From assembly GCF_900199545.1 (NCBI RefSeq), contig NZ_LT962671.1, positions 1,515,155-1,579,154 on the forward strand: a stretch of 64,000 nucleotides of DNA, written 5' to 3'. Shown in pieces: positions 16,338-25,493 of this stretch (position 1 is the first letter of the stretch; each line of letters starts with the position of its first letter). The translations under genes were made by a program, and so were the position numbers. The notes beneath the pieces were generated by a model that worked only from the letters and a program-made list of their open reading frames with translations, had not been told where the DNA came from and did not search any database. The stretch comes from Raoultibacter massiliensis (GTDB taxonomy: Bacteria; Actinomycetota; Coriobacteriia; Coriobacteriales; Eggerthellaceae).

Positions 16338-17410
16338 GCCCTCCGCCTTTCGATCAGAACTTCTTTCAACGCGGCCATGAACCGCTCGTTTTCCTCAGGG
16401 GACCCGATGGTGACGCGAAGACAGTCCGTCAAGTGCTCGGCTGCCGAGAAGTCGCGCACCAGGATGCCTCGATCGTAGAGGCTCTGCCATATCTCGCCTG
16501 CGCCTTCCGCCTTGAACAAGATGTAGTTCGCATCCGACGGATACGCCTTCACTTCGGGAAGCTTGCGCAGCTCGTCGACCAGGCGCGACCGCTCTTCGAT
16601 AATCGATACGATGCCCCTCTCGAAGCTTGCACGGTTCTCGTACACGGCCTCGGCGATCGCCTGCGAAACGGCATCGACCGAGTAAGGCTGGCGCACTTTG
16701 ACGAACTCGGTGATGATCGCGGGGTCGCCCAGAATGTAGCCGAGACGCACGCCGGCCAGGCTGAACGCCTTGGAGAACGTGCGCAGGATGACGAGGTTCT
16801 TGTGCTGCGCGAGATACGGCCGCATGGTCATGCGCGAAAACTCGAAGTACGCCTCGTCGATCATGACGAGCGCATCGGTCGCATCGAGGAGTTTGAGGAG
16901 GAACTCCTCGCTCGCAAGCTTTCCCGTCGGGTTGTTCGGACTCGCCACGATAACGTAGTCGACGCCCCCTTGCGCCACGCGCGAAAGCACCGCCTCCTCG
17001 TCGATGGAGTAGTCGGCCAGGCGCGGGATGCTTTCGACCTCGGTGCCCGTCAGCAGCGCGTTCTGCTCGTACACGGAAAACGTCGGCGGCAGGTTGAGGA
17101 AGGTCCGTCCCGGACCGCCCCAGGCGAGCGCGATGTTGAACAGAAGCTCGTCTCCCCCGTTTCCCACCAGCACGCATTCGCGCTCGAGCCCGTTCGCTTC
17201 AGCGATCTTCTCGCGCAAGCCGTTGGCAAGCGGATCGGGATAGCGGTTGAACTGCATCGTCTTCAGCCTGCGGTTGATTTCGCGACGCACCTCTTCGGGC
17301 ACGTCCTGCGGGTTCTCGTTGGCAGACAGATAGGCTTCGGCGGGAAGGTATTTCGGGTCGTAGGGCACAAGCGCTTCCAAGCGCTCGCACGACGGTCTCA
17401 CGTTATTCAT
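16334..17410 (-). CDS. hisC: Histidinol-phosphate aminotransferase
   Basis: 358 aa, class I/II PLP aminotransferase that makes histidinol phosphate from imidazole acetol phosphate and glutamate. [40 protein letters not shown] and MIDEAYFEF are typical, and the PLP lysine is Lys214 in [16 protein letters not shown]. The C-terminal Arg motif [16 protein letters not shown] binds the substrate phosphate. It overlaps hisD by 8 bp and hisB by 4 bp. Confidence 0.95.
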   Translation of the reverse strand: MNNVRPSCERLEALVPYDPKYLPAEAYLSANENPQDVPEEVRREINRRLKTMQFNRYPDPLANGLREKIAEANGLERECVLVGNGGDELLFNIALAWGGPGRTFLNLPPTFSVYEQNALLTGTEVESIPRLADYSIDEEAVLSRVAQGGVDYVIVASPNNPTGKLASEEFLLKLLDATDALVMIDEAYFEFSRMTMRPYLAQHKNLVILRTFSKAFSLAGVRLGYILGDPAIITEFVKVRQPYSVDAVSQAIAEAVYENRASFERGIVSIIEERSRLVDELRKLPEVKAYPSDANYILFKAEGAGEIWQSLYDRGILVRDFSAAEHLTDCLRVTIGSPEENERFMAALKEVLIERRRA

Positions 17411-18725
17411 CGGAGTCTTCTATTCCGTACAGGTTTCCGGTTTTCAGGAGGTTGCATCTGAGCTCGACGCTCTTTGCATGGGCCCACAGTCCCTCGTGCC
17501 GGGCGATGGTCATGACGGCTGAAGCGTCGTTGGCGAGCGCAGCCGAAGAATACTGGATAACGCTCGATTTCTTGACGAACTCGTCGACCGACAGCGGCGA
17601 AGCGTAGCGGGCGGTACCGCCGGTGGGCAGCGTATGGTTCGGCCCTGCAACGTAATCGCCTACAGCCTCGGGCGTCCAGGCGCCGAGGAAGATCGCCCCG
17701 GCGTTGCGAATCATGCCGAGCAGATCGAACGCGTGGTCCATGTGTATCTCAAGGTGCTCGGGCGCAATCACGTTGACGGCCTCCATCGCGCTCGGAATGT
17801 CGGGGCACACGACTATAAGTCCCTGATCGGCAAGCGATGACGCGGTGATTTCCGCACGGGTGGTCGAGGCCATGTGCTTTTCGACGGCCGCCTCGACCGC
17901 ATCGGCGTAGCTTTCGGAGAACGTGACGAGATAGCAGCTTGCAAGCGGATCGTGTTCGGCCTGCGCCATGAGGTCGATGGCGACGAGTGCGGGTTCGGCC
18001 GTCTCGTCGGCAACGACGCACACCTCGGAGGGCCCGGCAATCATGTCGATGCCCACATCGCCCGAGACGACTTTCTTCGCAGCTGCTACAAAAGCGTTGC
18101 CCGGACCCGTGATCTTGCATACCGGCTCGATGGTCTCGGTGCCGTACGCAAGCGCGGCTACGGCCTGCGCGCCTCCCACCGAGTAGATCTCGGTTACGCC
18201 CGCGATGCGGCACGCCTCGAGAATGGCGGGATCGAGCTTGCCGCTCTTCGTCGGGGGCGTCACGCACACGATGCGCTTCACGCCGGCAACCGCTGCAGGA
18301 AGCGCGTTCATAAGCACCGACGAGGGATACAGCGCGCGACCCCCCGGTACGTAGATGCCCACCGATTCGAGCGGCTCGACCTTGCTGCCGACAAGCGCAC
18401 CGTCTTCGCGCACGGTGAACCAGCTTTGCTGGCGCTGGCGTTCGTGGAAATCTCGGATCTGGGAGGCCGCCTGGCGGAGCGCCTCGGCGGTTTCGGGCGC
18501 AACGTCGACGATCGCCTCGTCGATCGCCTGCTTCGATACGCGGAAATCCTCGATCCGCACGCCGTCGAACTTCTCGGTGTATTCCCTCAAAGCGGCATCG
18601 CCGCGCTCGCGCACGTCCTCGACGATCGACGTCGCGGCGATGAGCGCCTCGGCGTTGAACGCGCCCGTGCGGTTCAAGTATTCGGTTTTGAACGGGTTTC
18701 CGGCCTGCAAGACGATCCTGCGCAC
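17403..18725 (-). CDS. hisD: Histidinol dehydrogenase
   Basis: 440 aa zinc- and NAD-dependent enzyme for the last two steps of histidine synthesis. Recognisable blocks are YVPGGRALYPSSVLMNALPAAVAGV (cut here for length), GPGNAFVAAAKKVVSGDVGIDMIAGPSE, and GPNHTLPTGGTARYASPLSV. The start codon is GTG with AAGGAGG just upstream. It begins 68 bp after the hisZG stop; that spacer carries two extra copies of the hisZG 3'-end sequence. Confidence 0.95.
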   Translation of the reverse strand: MRRIVLQAGNPFKTEYLNRTGAFNAEALIAATSIVEDVRERGDAALREYTEKFDGVRIEDFRVSKQAIDEAIVDVAPETAEALRQAASQIRDFHERQRQQSWFTVREDGALVGSKVEPLESVGIYVPGGRALYPSSVLMNALPAAVAGVKRIVCVTPPTKSGKLDPAILEACRIAGVTEIYSVGGAQAVAALAYGTETIEPVCKITGPGNAFVAAAKKVVSGDVGIDMIAGPSEVCVVADETAEPALVAIDLMAQAEHDPLASCYLVTFSESYADAVEAAVEKHMASTTRAEITASSLADQGLIVVCPDIPSAMEAVNVIAPEHLEIHMDHAFDLLGMIRNAGAIFLGAWTPEAVGDYVAGPNHTLPTGGTARYASPLSVDEFVKKSSVIQYSSAALANDASAVMTIARHEGLWAHAKSVELRCNLLKTGNLYGIEDSDE

Positions 18726-18740
18726 GGCTCCTCCTTATGC

Positions 18741-18814
18741 TTGCGACCCCTGCAGGGCCTGCTTTTCCTGTGCCCCTTGCAGGGCCTGTTTCCTTACGAC
18801 CCCTGCAGGGCCTT
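18741..18814. repeat. Three 26-27 bp tandem repeats of the hisZG 3' end
   Basis: The core CCCCTGCAGGGCCT occurs at 18747-18760, with one extra T at 18773-18787, and again at 18800-18813. The last copy is inside hisZG and encodes its C-terminal ALQG; the other two fill the spacer before hisD. Flanking bases (for example TTACGA/TTGCGA) are also shared, so this is a tandem duplication of the gene end. The palindromic core could shape mRNA structure in the operon. Confidence 0.75.
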
Positions 18815-20437
18815 GGTCAATTCTACAATACGCGCATCGATGCGAAACGCGCAGGCGTTGGCGAAGAAGCGCGCGGTAGAGGCGAGCACCTCGTCGACGA
18901 TCGAAAGGTTGTTCTCGCGCAACGTCGTTCCCGTAGCGGTGATATCGACGATCCGCTCGGCCATGCCCGTCAAAGGCGCGAGTTCGATGTTGCCGTGGAG
19001 CTTCACGATCTCGACCTGCATGCCGGCCTTCGCGTAGTACGCGCTTGTGATGTTGGGGTATTTCGTGGCCACGCGAATGGAGCCGAGGCGCCGGTAGTGG
19101 TCTTCAACCGACGGTCCCGCACCGGCGGGCTCGGCAACCACGAAGCGGCAGGCGCCGAACTTCAGATCGACGAGCTCCACAACATCGGGATCGGCTTCGA
19201 GCAGCGAATCCTTTCCGCATATGCCGCAATCCGCCGCTCCGAGAGCGACGAACGCGGGGGCATCCGTGGGTCGGACGATGATGTAATCGACCCCTGGGTT
19301 TGAAATGATGAGCTGTCGCCCTGGATTATCGAGGCCCGTCGTATCGAGGCCCGCCGCCGAGAGAGCCGCGATCGTATCCGCATTGAGCGATCCTTTGGGA
19401 ACCGCAATGCGCAACGGCCGCTCGATACGCGATGCCGAAACAGACGCGGCCGACCCGGCGTTTTCAGCTCCGACCGTCTGGGCCGCCATCACCTGTTCGA
19501 GCGAAAAGGCGAATCCCGCCGCGGGGCGACTCTGCCCGTACGCGGCGAGCATGTTATCGTAGCGACCCCCGCTGCCCAGCGGGGCACCGAGCCCTGGAGC
19601 ATACGCTTCGACGACGATGCCCGTGTAGTAGTCGAACGAGCTCATGACCGAGAAATCGACGACGATGCTTTCGGCAAGCCCTTCCCGGACAAGCAGATCG
19701 TAGGTTTGCTCGAACGCATCGAGCCCGTCGACGCAGCCGAGCGGCGAAACGATCGAACGCACCTCGGCGATAGCCTCCTTGCCGCCGCGAATGCGCGGGA
19801 GGGAGAGAACGGCATCCGCAAAGGCCGAACCCACCGTGCCATCGGCGCAAAGGACCTCGAGATCGACGAAATTAGACGAGTGGTACGCCTGCAGCACGGA
19901 TTCCTTCCACGCTTCCGGCGCACCGCTTCTTTCGAGCAGCGCGCGGAGTACGCCGACCGTTCCGATAGCCAGCTTGAATCCCCCGACATTGCAAGTCCGA
20001 AGCGCTTCGGCAAGCAACCCGACCATCTCTGCATCAGCCGCAGGACCCTCTTCCCCGATGCACTCGATGCCCATCTGCGTCATTTCGCGCGCTGCCGCCT
20101 GCATCTCCGACTCGGCTTCGCGGAACACGCGTTGCGTATAGCGGAAACGGAACGGACCGGGCTGCCCTTTGAGGCGCGTCGCGCACATGCGGGCAACCTG
20201 CAACGTCACATCGGGGCGCATGGCAAGCAGATCGCCTTGAGAATCGAAGAACTTGAACGGCGCGGCGGGCATTCTGCCCCCCGCCTGCAGCACGTCCATA
20301 ACCTCGAGCGTCGGAGTCTCGATTGGCACATAGCCTCGTTCGTCAAAACACTGCTGCACGCGGCGCGTCATGTCTTCGCGCATGCGCGCCTCATCCGATA
20401 GCACGTCTCTGAACCCTGCCGGGGTGACGAAATTCAT
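18794..20437 (-). CDS. hisZG: HisZ-HisG fusion: ATP phosphoribosyltransferase regulatory plus catalytic subunit
   Basis: 547 aa from the ATG at 20437, which has AGAGGAA 6 bp upstream; the frame is open further upstream but that part is not conserved. Residues 1-320 match HisZ, the histidyl-tRNA-synthetase paralogue: TPAGFRDVLSDEA, MRPDVTLQVARM, FRYTQRVFRE and GSGGRYDNMLAAYG. A 20-residue Ala/Ser/Glu linker leads to residues 341-547, a short-form HisG: RIAVPKGSLNADT, DCGICGKDSL and the PRPP-binding loop VDITATGTTLRENNL. Short HisG normally needs separate HisZ for activity and histidine feedback, so fusion fixes a 1:1 ratio. This is the committed step of the pathway and the first gene of the operon. 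Confidence 0.93.
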   Translation of the reverse strand: MNFVTPAGFRDVLSDEARMREDMTRRVQQCFDERGYVPIETPTLEVMDVLQAGGRMPAAPFKFFDSQGDLLAMRPDVTLQVARMCATRLKGQPGPFRFRYTQRVFREAESEMQAAAREMTQMGIECIGEEGPAADAEMVGLLAEALRTCNVGGFKLAIGTVGVLRALLERSGAPEAWKESVLQAYHSSNFVDLEVLCADGTVGSAFADAVLSLPRIRGGKEAIAEVRSIVSPLGCVDGLDAFEQTYDLLVREGLAESIVVDFSVMSSFDYYTGIVVEAYAPGLGAPLGSGGRYDNMLAAYGQSRPAAGFAFSLEQVMAAQTVGAENAGSAASVSASRIERPLRIAVPKGSLNADTIAALSAAGLDTTGLDNPGRQLIISNPGVDYIIVRPTDAPAFVALGAADCGICGKDSLLEADPDVVELVDLKFGACRFVVAEPAGAGPSVEDHYRRLGSIRVATKYPNITSAYYAKAGMQVEIVKLHGNIELAPLTGMAERIVDITATGTTLRENNLSIVDEVLASTARFFANACAFRIDARIVELTKALQGS

Positions 20438-20880
20438 GTCTCGTTCCTCTATCCGCTCGATAGCTTCATCTGAATTAGCCGCGTCTCCGCCTATACCGAT
20501 GCTGATCGCATCAATTTTACCTTCAGCGGCCCGTATGCGGTGCGGTAGCGCGCATTCGGCACGAGGATGCCACGATCTCCCACCGAACCCGCTTTGACAA
20601 CGCATGTTCTTGCATAGTTGCACGTTTCCGCCGAATCTGCATTCGGCGCATTGCGTCTGCTGCACCCGTCGAGCTCGCCGCCTCAGCGTCGATAGCGCAC
20701 GTATGGGGGGATCCTCCCATTATCGCCGTCTGTACTTTAGCACAGTAGAGTAATAAAGCAATAGTATTTTTCGCAAAGGAGGCCAAACGCCCGCAAAGAG
20801 AGCGCCCAGCGGTCGATTTCGCATACGATGCACCATTCCACAGCTCAGCCGTACAGCAGAGCGAAATCGTATATCTCCCG
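20438..20880 (-). promoter_or_regulatory. Upstream region and possible promoter of the histidine operon
   Basis: About 440 bp without a credible gene. On the minus strand TTGCTT is followed after 16 bp by TAAAGT (about 20751-20732), a modest sigma-70 promoter inside an AT-rich patch that contrasts with the GC-rich surroundings. It would give a leader of roughly 290 nt. I looked for a histidine-rich leader peptide and for a T-box core and found neither. Confidence 0.35.
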
Positions 20881-21043
20881 AAAAATGGCGGTCAAGGCAT
20901 GCTTCCGTCAGGATTGGGTTCGCTATATAATCTATTCCATAATTGTGATCAGGGGAAACGCTGACAGCGATCCTCAAATGGCGCGAAAAGCACCCCTTAT
21001 GAGGCCCAAATGGTGACGGAAGCATGCCTTGACCGCCATTTTT
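20881..21043. repeat. 163-bp element bounded by a perfect 30-bp inverted repeat
   Basis: Bases 20881-20910 (starting AAAAATGGCGGTCAAGGC) and 21014-21043 are exact reverse complements, separated by 103 bp. The outer flanks also share AAATCG in inverted orientation. A TATAAT box lies inside at 20926-20931. The form fits a miniature inverted-repeat element or a relic of one, but no target-site duplication is clear. It sits between the divergent his operon and the methyltransferase gene. Confidence 0.7.
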
Positions 21044-21270
21044 GGGCGATTTTGAGCAAGGAAGACCGCGATCCGCATTCGAGGGCCGCGCGCCCTCGCT
21101 TCGAAAGCCGAACCGGAGACACCGCATCAGAATCCACGGCCTTCGGAGGCAAGCGTTCGAAAGCGAGCAACCGCCACGAATCGGGGCGCAGCTCGGCACC
21201 GTCGCCCTATATCGGCGCCGTTCGATATATACTGTTCTATTATTCTGATACGAATACAAAGGAGCAATCC

Positions 21271-21909
21271 ATGGCAGAAGACTTTTCCTATGACGAGATA
21301 GCAGAGAACTTCTTCGCACCGGTCTACCCCATCGTTGCCAAGGCGATTCTCGATACAACGGACGTTCGCACGGGAAGGCTCCTCGACCTCGGCTGCGGGG
21401 GCGGCCATTTGGGTTTCGAGCTTCTCGATCGGGGGGATTTCGAATCGGCCGTCTTCGCCGACGCAAACCCCGAGGCGCTGAGGGTCGCCGAAAAGCGCGC
21501 CGAAGAGCGGGGCCTTCGCCCGGTCATGAAAACGAGTCGGCAAGACGCATGTGCGCTCGACCTGCCCGAAAGCTCGTTCGACCTTATCGTCTCACGGGGC
21601 AGCATGCCGTTTTGGGATGACCAGCGGGCTGCGTTTGAGGGGATATACCGACTGCTTGCACCGGGCGGCTGGGCTTACGTTGGGGGCGGGCTCGGGAACG
21701 CCGAAATCGGAGAGCAGATTAAGCGAAAAATGACCGAAGAGCGAGACAGGAACGGCGACGAGGGCCCCTGGTGCTTCGACAGGAAAAATTCCAAGGCATT
21801 GACCGATGACGAGTATCGAGCGCTCTTCGCCGAGACCGATGCCGAGCTGACGATCATCAACACCGACGACGAAGGCCACTGGATCATTCTTGCAAAGCCC
21901 GCAGCGTAA
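21271..21909 (+). CDS. Class I SAM-dependent methyltransferase
   Basis: 212 aa from the ATG at 21271, which has AAAGGAG 6 bp upstream. The frame is open for 87 more codons upstream, but these cross the inverted-repeat element and look non-coding. Motif I LLDLGCGGGHLGFELL binds SAM; motif II contains AVFADANPEALRVAEKRA; the post-I region has ESSFDLIVSRGSMPFW and the fold ends RLLAPGGWAYVGGGLG. It belongs to the Methyltransf_11/25 group. The substrate is unknown; many relatives act on small molecules. It is a single gene on the plus strand between two minus-strand operons. Confidence 0.85.
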   Translation: MAEDFSYDEIAENFFAPVYPIVAKAILDTTDVRTGRLLDLGCGGGHLGFELLDRGDFESAVFADANPEALRVAEKRAEERGLRPVMKTSRQDACALDLPESSFDLIVSRGSMPFWDDQRAAFEGIYRLLAPGGWAYVGGGLGNAEIGEQIKRKMTEERDRNGDEGPWCFDRKNSKALTDDEYRALFAETDAELTIINTDDEGHWIILAKPAA

Positions 21910-22050
21910 GCTTTGCGTCCCGCATCAGATTTTACGCCGCGACCGAAGAGCCCGAACGGCAGCGGCCCCGAATAGCTCGGGGCCGCTGCATCGGCTTGCG
22001 CGGAATATTCTGCACTGCGCGAATCCTGCGTTGCAGCAGCGCCCGACAGC

Positions 22051-22323
22051 CTAATACCCCATCTGCATGGTTATCTGCCACATGTTCCATGACATGTAGA
22101 CGCAGAAGGCGACGTAGATCGTCGCGATGATCTTGATGGCGATATGCCAATCGCTCTTCCAGCATAACACGATGCCAACCGGCCAGAATATCAAAAGGAA
22201 GAACACGATCCAGAACGTTTGCTTGTGCCATTTCTTTTCGTTCGGATCGCGCATCAGATCGTTGGCATCTTCCCGCTGGGCCTTGTGCTGCCAGTCCCCC
22301 GGCCTGTGGTTCTCGTCGCTCAT
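22051..22323 (-). CDS. Small two-helix membrane protein of unknown function
   Basis: 90 aa. A polar, charged N-terminus (1-34, including NEKKWHKQ) precedes two hydrophobic helices, about 36-54 (WIVFFLLIFWPVGIVLCW) and 62-84. The start ATG has CAGGAGGA at a good distance. No known family was recognised. It stands alone, 110 bp upstream of gatB's 3' end on the same strand. Confidence 0.75.
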   Translation of the reverse strand: MSDENHRPGDWQHKAQREDANDLMRDPNEKKWHKQTFWIVFFLLIFWPVGIVLCWKSDWHIAIKIIATIYVAFCVYMSWNMWQITMQMGY

Positions 22324-22433
22324 ACCGATTCCTCCTGAGATCGAACAGACTTCGGCAATCGTATCGCGTATCGACCGGGGCGCCCGCAGGCACCCCGGTT
22401 TCGTTGCTAGGCCGTAATCTGCAACCGGTAAAC

Positions 22434-24002
22434 CTAGCCGAGCTTCTGCGCCAAAAGCTCGTTAATGACCTTCGGGTTGCCCTGCCCGCGCATCTCCTTC
22501 ATGCATTGGCCGACGAAGAATCCGATGAGGCCCGTCTTGCCCGCCTTGTACTGCTCGACCTTCTCGGGGTTTTCAGCCAGCACCTTGTCGACCACAGCCT
22601 CGATCGCACCCGAATCGGAAACCTGCTTCATCCCGCGCTCCTCGACGATGGCAGATGGATCCTTGTCCTCGTCGATTATGGCCGCAAACACTTCTTTGGC
22701 CTGCTTGGACGAAATGGCGTCTTCGGCAAGCAGGCCCACGAGCTCGACCGCTCTTTCGGGCGTAAGCGACGTATCGGCCAGCTCGATGCCGTCGTTGGCG
22801 TTGAGGTAGCCCGTCACGTCGTTGATGATGAGGTTGGCAAGCGGCTTGGCAAGCGGCGCATCGCCGGCAAGCGCCATGCACGCCTCGAAGAAACTCGACG
22901 TGCTGCGATGCTCGACCAAATGACGCGCGTCATAGGCGGAAAGCCCGAATGCATCTTCGTAGCGTTTCGCCTTTTGATCGGGAAGCTCGGGAAGCTTTTT
23001 CCGCACGCCTTCGATGAACTCGTCGGAAAGATCGTACGGAGCGAGATCGGGTTCGGGGAACAGGCGGTAGTCGTCGGCCGTCTCTTTCACGCGCATGACG
23101 ATCGTGCGTTTGGCCGATGGATCCCAGTGACGGGTTTCCTGGTAGATGATGCCGCCCTCTTCGAGTACCTCGGCCTGGCGGCAGATCTCGTAGGCAAGGC
23201 CGTCGTGAAGGTTCTTGAAGCTGTTCATGTTCTTGAGTTCGGTCTTCGTGCCGAACTCGGTAGCTCCACGGCGGCGAAGGCTCACGTTGCCGTCGCAGCG
23301 CAGGCTTCCTTCCTCCATCGAGCAGTCGGATATGCCGAGCGTCAGATAGATCTGGCGAAGCTTCTGCATGAACAGGCGCGCTTCCTCGGGCGTGCGCAGC
23401 TCGGGCTCGGTCACAAGCTCGATGAGCGGCGTACCGCAGCGATTGTAATCGACGAGCGAATGCGTGGCTCCCGCAATGCGGCCCTCGGATCCACCGACAT
23501 GGTTCATCTTGCCCGCGTCCTCCTCCATGTGAATGCGTGTGATGCCCACATGGGCGCGGTACCCTTCCGCGGTCCGCGTCACGTTCTCGCGGCTCTCGCC
23601 CGGCGCAAGGCCGTCCAGATCGATGCGCTCTTTCGCGGCGGGGCCGTCGACTTCAAGGTCAAGCCAACCGCGCATGCAGAAAGCCACCGGACCCTGCGTG
23701 GTCTGGAAGTTCTTCGACATGTCGGGGTACATGTAGTTCTTGCGGTAAAACATCGAGCGCTTCTCGATATCGCAGTTGGTAGCCAAGCCCGCCAGCACGA
23801 TCGATTCGATGGCCGCCTTGTTAGGCACGGGCAAAGCGCCGGGCAGCCCCAGGCAAACGGGGCATGTATGCGTGTTCGGGTCAGCGCCGTATTCGAGCTT
23901 GCAGCCGCAGAACATCTTGGTCTGAAGCGTGGTGAGTTCGGCGTGAACCTCGAGGCCGATCACGGCCTCCCAATCGCGCAGCACCTCTTCGAGCTTCTTC
24001 AT
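22434..24002 (-). CDS. gatB: Asp/Glu-tRNA(Asn/Gln) amidotransferase subunit B
   Basis: 522 aa. GatB phosphorylates or activates the misacylated Glu-tRNA(Gln) or Asp-tRNA(Asn) and transamidates it with ammonia from GatA. Motifs: WEAVIGLEVHAELTT at the N-terminus, LEYGADPNTHTCPVCLGLPGALP with the zinc Cys residues, KNYMYPDMSKNFQTTQ, and RIHMEEDAGKMNH. The C-terminal YqeY-like tail domain ends near VINELLAQKLG and binds tRNA. The start codon directly abuts the gatA stop, so gatCAB is one operon. Confidence 0.97.
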   Translation of the reverse strand: MKKLEEVLRDWEAVIGLEVHAELTTLQTKMFCGCKLEYGADPNTHTCPVCLGLPGALPVPNKAAIESIVLAGLATNCDIEKRSMFYRKNYMYPDMSKNFQTTQGPVAFCMRGWLDLEVDGPAAKERIDLDGLAPGESRENVTRTAEGYRAHVGITRIHMEEDAGKMNHVGGSEGRIAGATHSLVDYNRCGTPLIELVTEPELRTPEEARLFMQKLRQIYLTLGISDCSMEEGSLRCDGNVSLRRRGATEFGTKTELKNMNSFKNLHDGLAYEICRQAEVLEEGGIIYQETRHWDPSAKRTIVMRVKETADDYRLFPEPDLAPYDLSDEFIEGVRKKLPELPDQKAKRYEDAFGLSAYDARHLVEHRSTSSFFEACMALAGDAPLAKPLANLIINDVTGYLNANDGIELADTSLTPERAVELVGLLAEDAISSKQAKEVFAAIIDEDKDPSAIVEERGMKQVSDSGAIEAVVDKVLAENPEKVEQYKAGKTGLIGFFVGQCMKEMRGQGNPKVINELLAQKLG

Positions 24003-25493
24003 TTAGGCACCCGCCTTTCCATCGGCGAAAGCAGGCGCGATGCGCTCGATGTCGTAGCATTCTTCGAGCGCCGCCGCCACGCGAAACATATTCTCGTCTT
24101 TGAACTGCGGGGCGATGAGCTGCACGCCCACGGGAAGGCCCGTTTCGGCGCCGAGTCCCACCGGCAGGCTCATGCCGCCGTTGCCCGCGATGTTGATCGA
24201 GATGGTGAACATGTCGGATAAATACATCGACGTGGGGTCGGATACCTCGCCGAACGTGAAGGCCGTGCGTGGAGCAACGGGCGCGAGGATGCATTCAACC
24301 TGCTCGTAAGCCTTCGCGTAATCTTGCGTGATCAGCGTGCGCACCTGCTGGGCGGGATAGTAGTATTTCTCGTACACGCCTGCCGACAGAAGATAGCTGC
24401 CGAGCATGATGCGACGGCGCGATTCGGGACCGAATCCCGCGGCGCGGCTCGCCTCGTACTGGCTGCCGAGATCTTTGTGCCCCGGATCGCAGTAGCCGTA
24501 GCGAACCGAGTCGAATCGGGCAAGGTTCGAAAACGCCTCGCAGGGGCCGAGCACGTAGTAGGCGCTCATGGCAGCCTGTGCGTTGGGCAGCTCGATCTCG
24601 ACGAGTTCGGCGCCGAGCTTCTCGAGATTGGCAGCGGCCTGTTCGACCTTCGCCTTCACTTCGGACTCAAGGCCCTGGGCGTCCATGAATGCGGGGACGA
24701 TGCCGATTTTCATGCCGCGCACACCCTGTCCGAGGTTCGCCGTAAAGTCGGTCGAGATATCCTGACTCGTGCAATCGAGCGGATCGCGACCCGAGATCGC
24801 ATTCAGCGCATAGGCGGCGTCTTCGACCGTCTTCGCAAATGGACCCACCTGGTCGAGCGAAGATCCGAACGCAACGACGCCATAGCGGGAAACCACGCCG
24901 TAGGTGGGTTTCACGGCAACGACGCCGCAGAAGCTGCCGGGCTGGCGGATCGAGCCGCCGGTATCGCTCCCGAGCGTAACGGCCGCGAGACCCGCGGCCA
25001 CCGCCGCGGCGCTACCGCCCGACGAGCCGCCGGGAACGCGCGAGACATCCCACGGGTTTCTCGTCGGCCCAAACGCGGATGTCTCGGTGGAAGAGCCGAA
25101 AGCGAACTCGTCCATGTTGAGCTTGCCGAGTGGAATGCCTCCCGCTGCGATGGTTTTTTCAACGCAGGTGGCCGTATAGGGCGAAACGTAGTTTTCAAGC
25201 ATGCGGGACGAACAGGTGGTGTGCGTGCCCGCCTGGTTCATGTTGTCTTTGAACGCCACCGGCACGCCCGCGAGCGGTCCGCATGCAGCAAGCTCTCCTG
25301 CGGCCACGGCGGCATCGAGCTTGGCAGCCTGCTCGAGCGCAAGCGCCTCGGTTGTTTCGAGAAATGCATGGATCGTCGGATCCACCGCGCCGATGCGCGC
25401 GATGGACGAATCGGCGATTTCGCGTGCCGAGAACTCCTTCGCCGCCAACCCTTCGCGGATGGCGCGAATGCTCATCTCTGAAAAGTTCGTCAT
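24003..25493 (-). CDS. gatA: Glutamyl-tRNA(Gln) amidotransferase subunit A
   Basis: 496 aa amidase-signature protein that releases ammonia from glutamine for GatB. I chose the ATG at 25493, giving MTNFSEMSIRAIREG; its A overlaps the last base of the gatC stop. The Ser-cis-Ser-Lys triad is visible: Lys in GVPVAFKDNMN, and the Ser pair in RVPGGSSGGSAAAVAAG with TLGSDTGGSIRQPG. FCGVVAVKPTYGVVSRYG follows. It shares the operon with gatB and gatC. Confidence 0.97.
   Translation of the reverse strand: MTNFSEMSIRAIREGLAAKEFSAREIADSSIARIGAVDPTIHAFLETTEALALEQAAKLDAAVAAGELAACGPLAGVPVAFKDNMNQAGTHTTCSSRMLENYVSPYTATCVEKTIAAGGIPLGKLNMDEFAFGSSTETSAFGPTRNPWDVSRVPGGSSGGSAAAVAAGLAAVTLGSDTGGSIRQPGSFCGVVAVKPTYGVVSRYGVVAFGSSLDQVGPFAKTVEDAAYALNAISGRDPLDCTSQDISTDFTANLGQGVRGMKIGIVPAFMDAQGLESEVKAKVEQAAANLEKLGAELVEIELPNAQAAMSAYYVLGPCEAFSNLARFDSVRYGYCDPGHKDLGSQYEASRAAGFGPESRRRIMLGSYLLSAGVYEKYYYPAQQVRTLITQDYAKAYEQVECILAPVAPRTAFTFGEVSDPTSMYLSDMFTISINIAGNGGMSLPVGLGAETGLPVGVQLIAPQFKDENMFRVAAALEECYDIERIAPAFADGKAGA

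Noticed and set aside
20438..20750. His-type T-box or histidine leader peptide before hisZG
   Set aside because: No AGGGUGGnACCGCG core and no run of His codons was found in the minus-strand leader.
22404..24221. 605-codon open frame antisense to gatB
   Set aside because: Gly/Arg/His-rich shadow of a clear GatB gene; no ribosome site or family feature.
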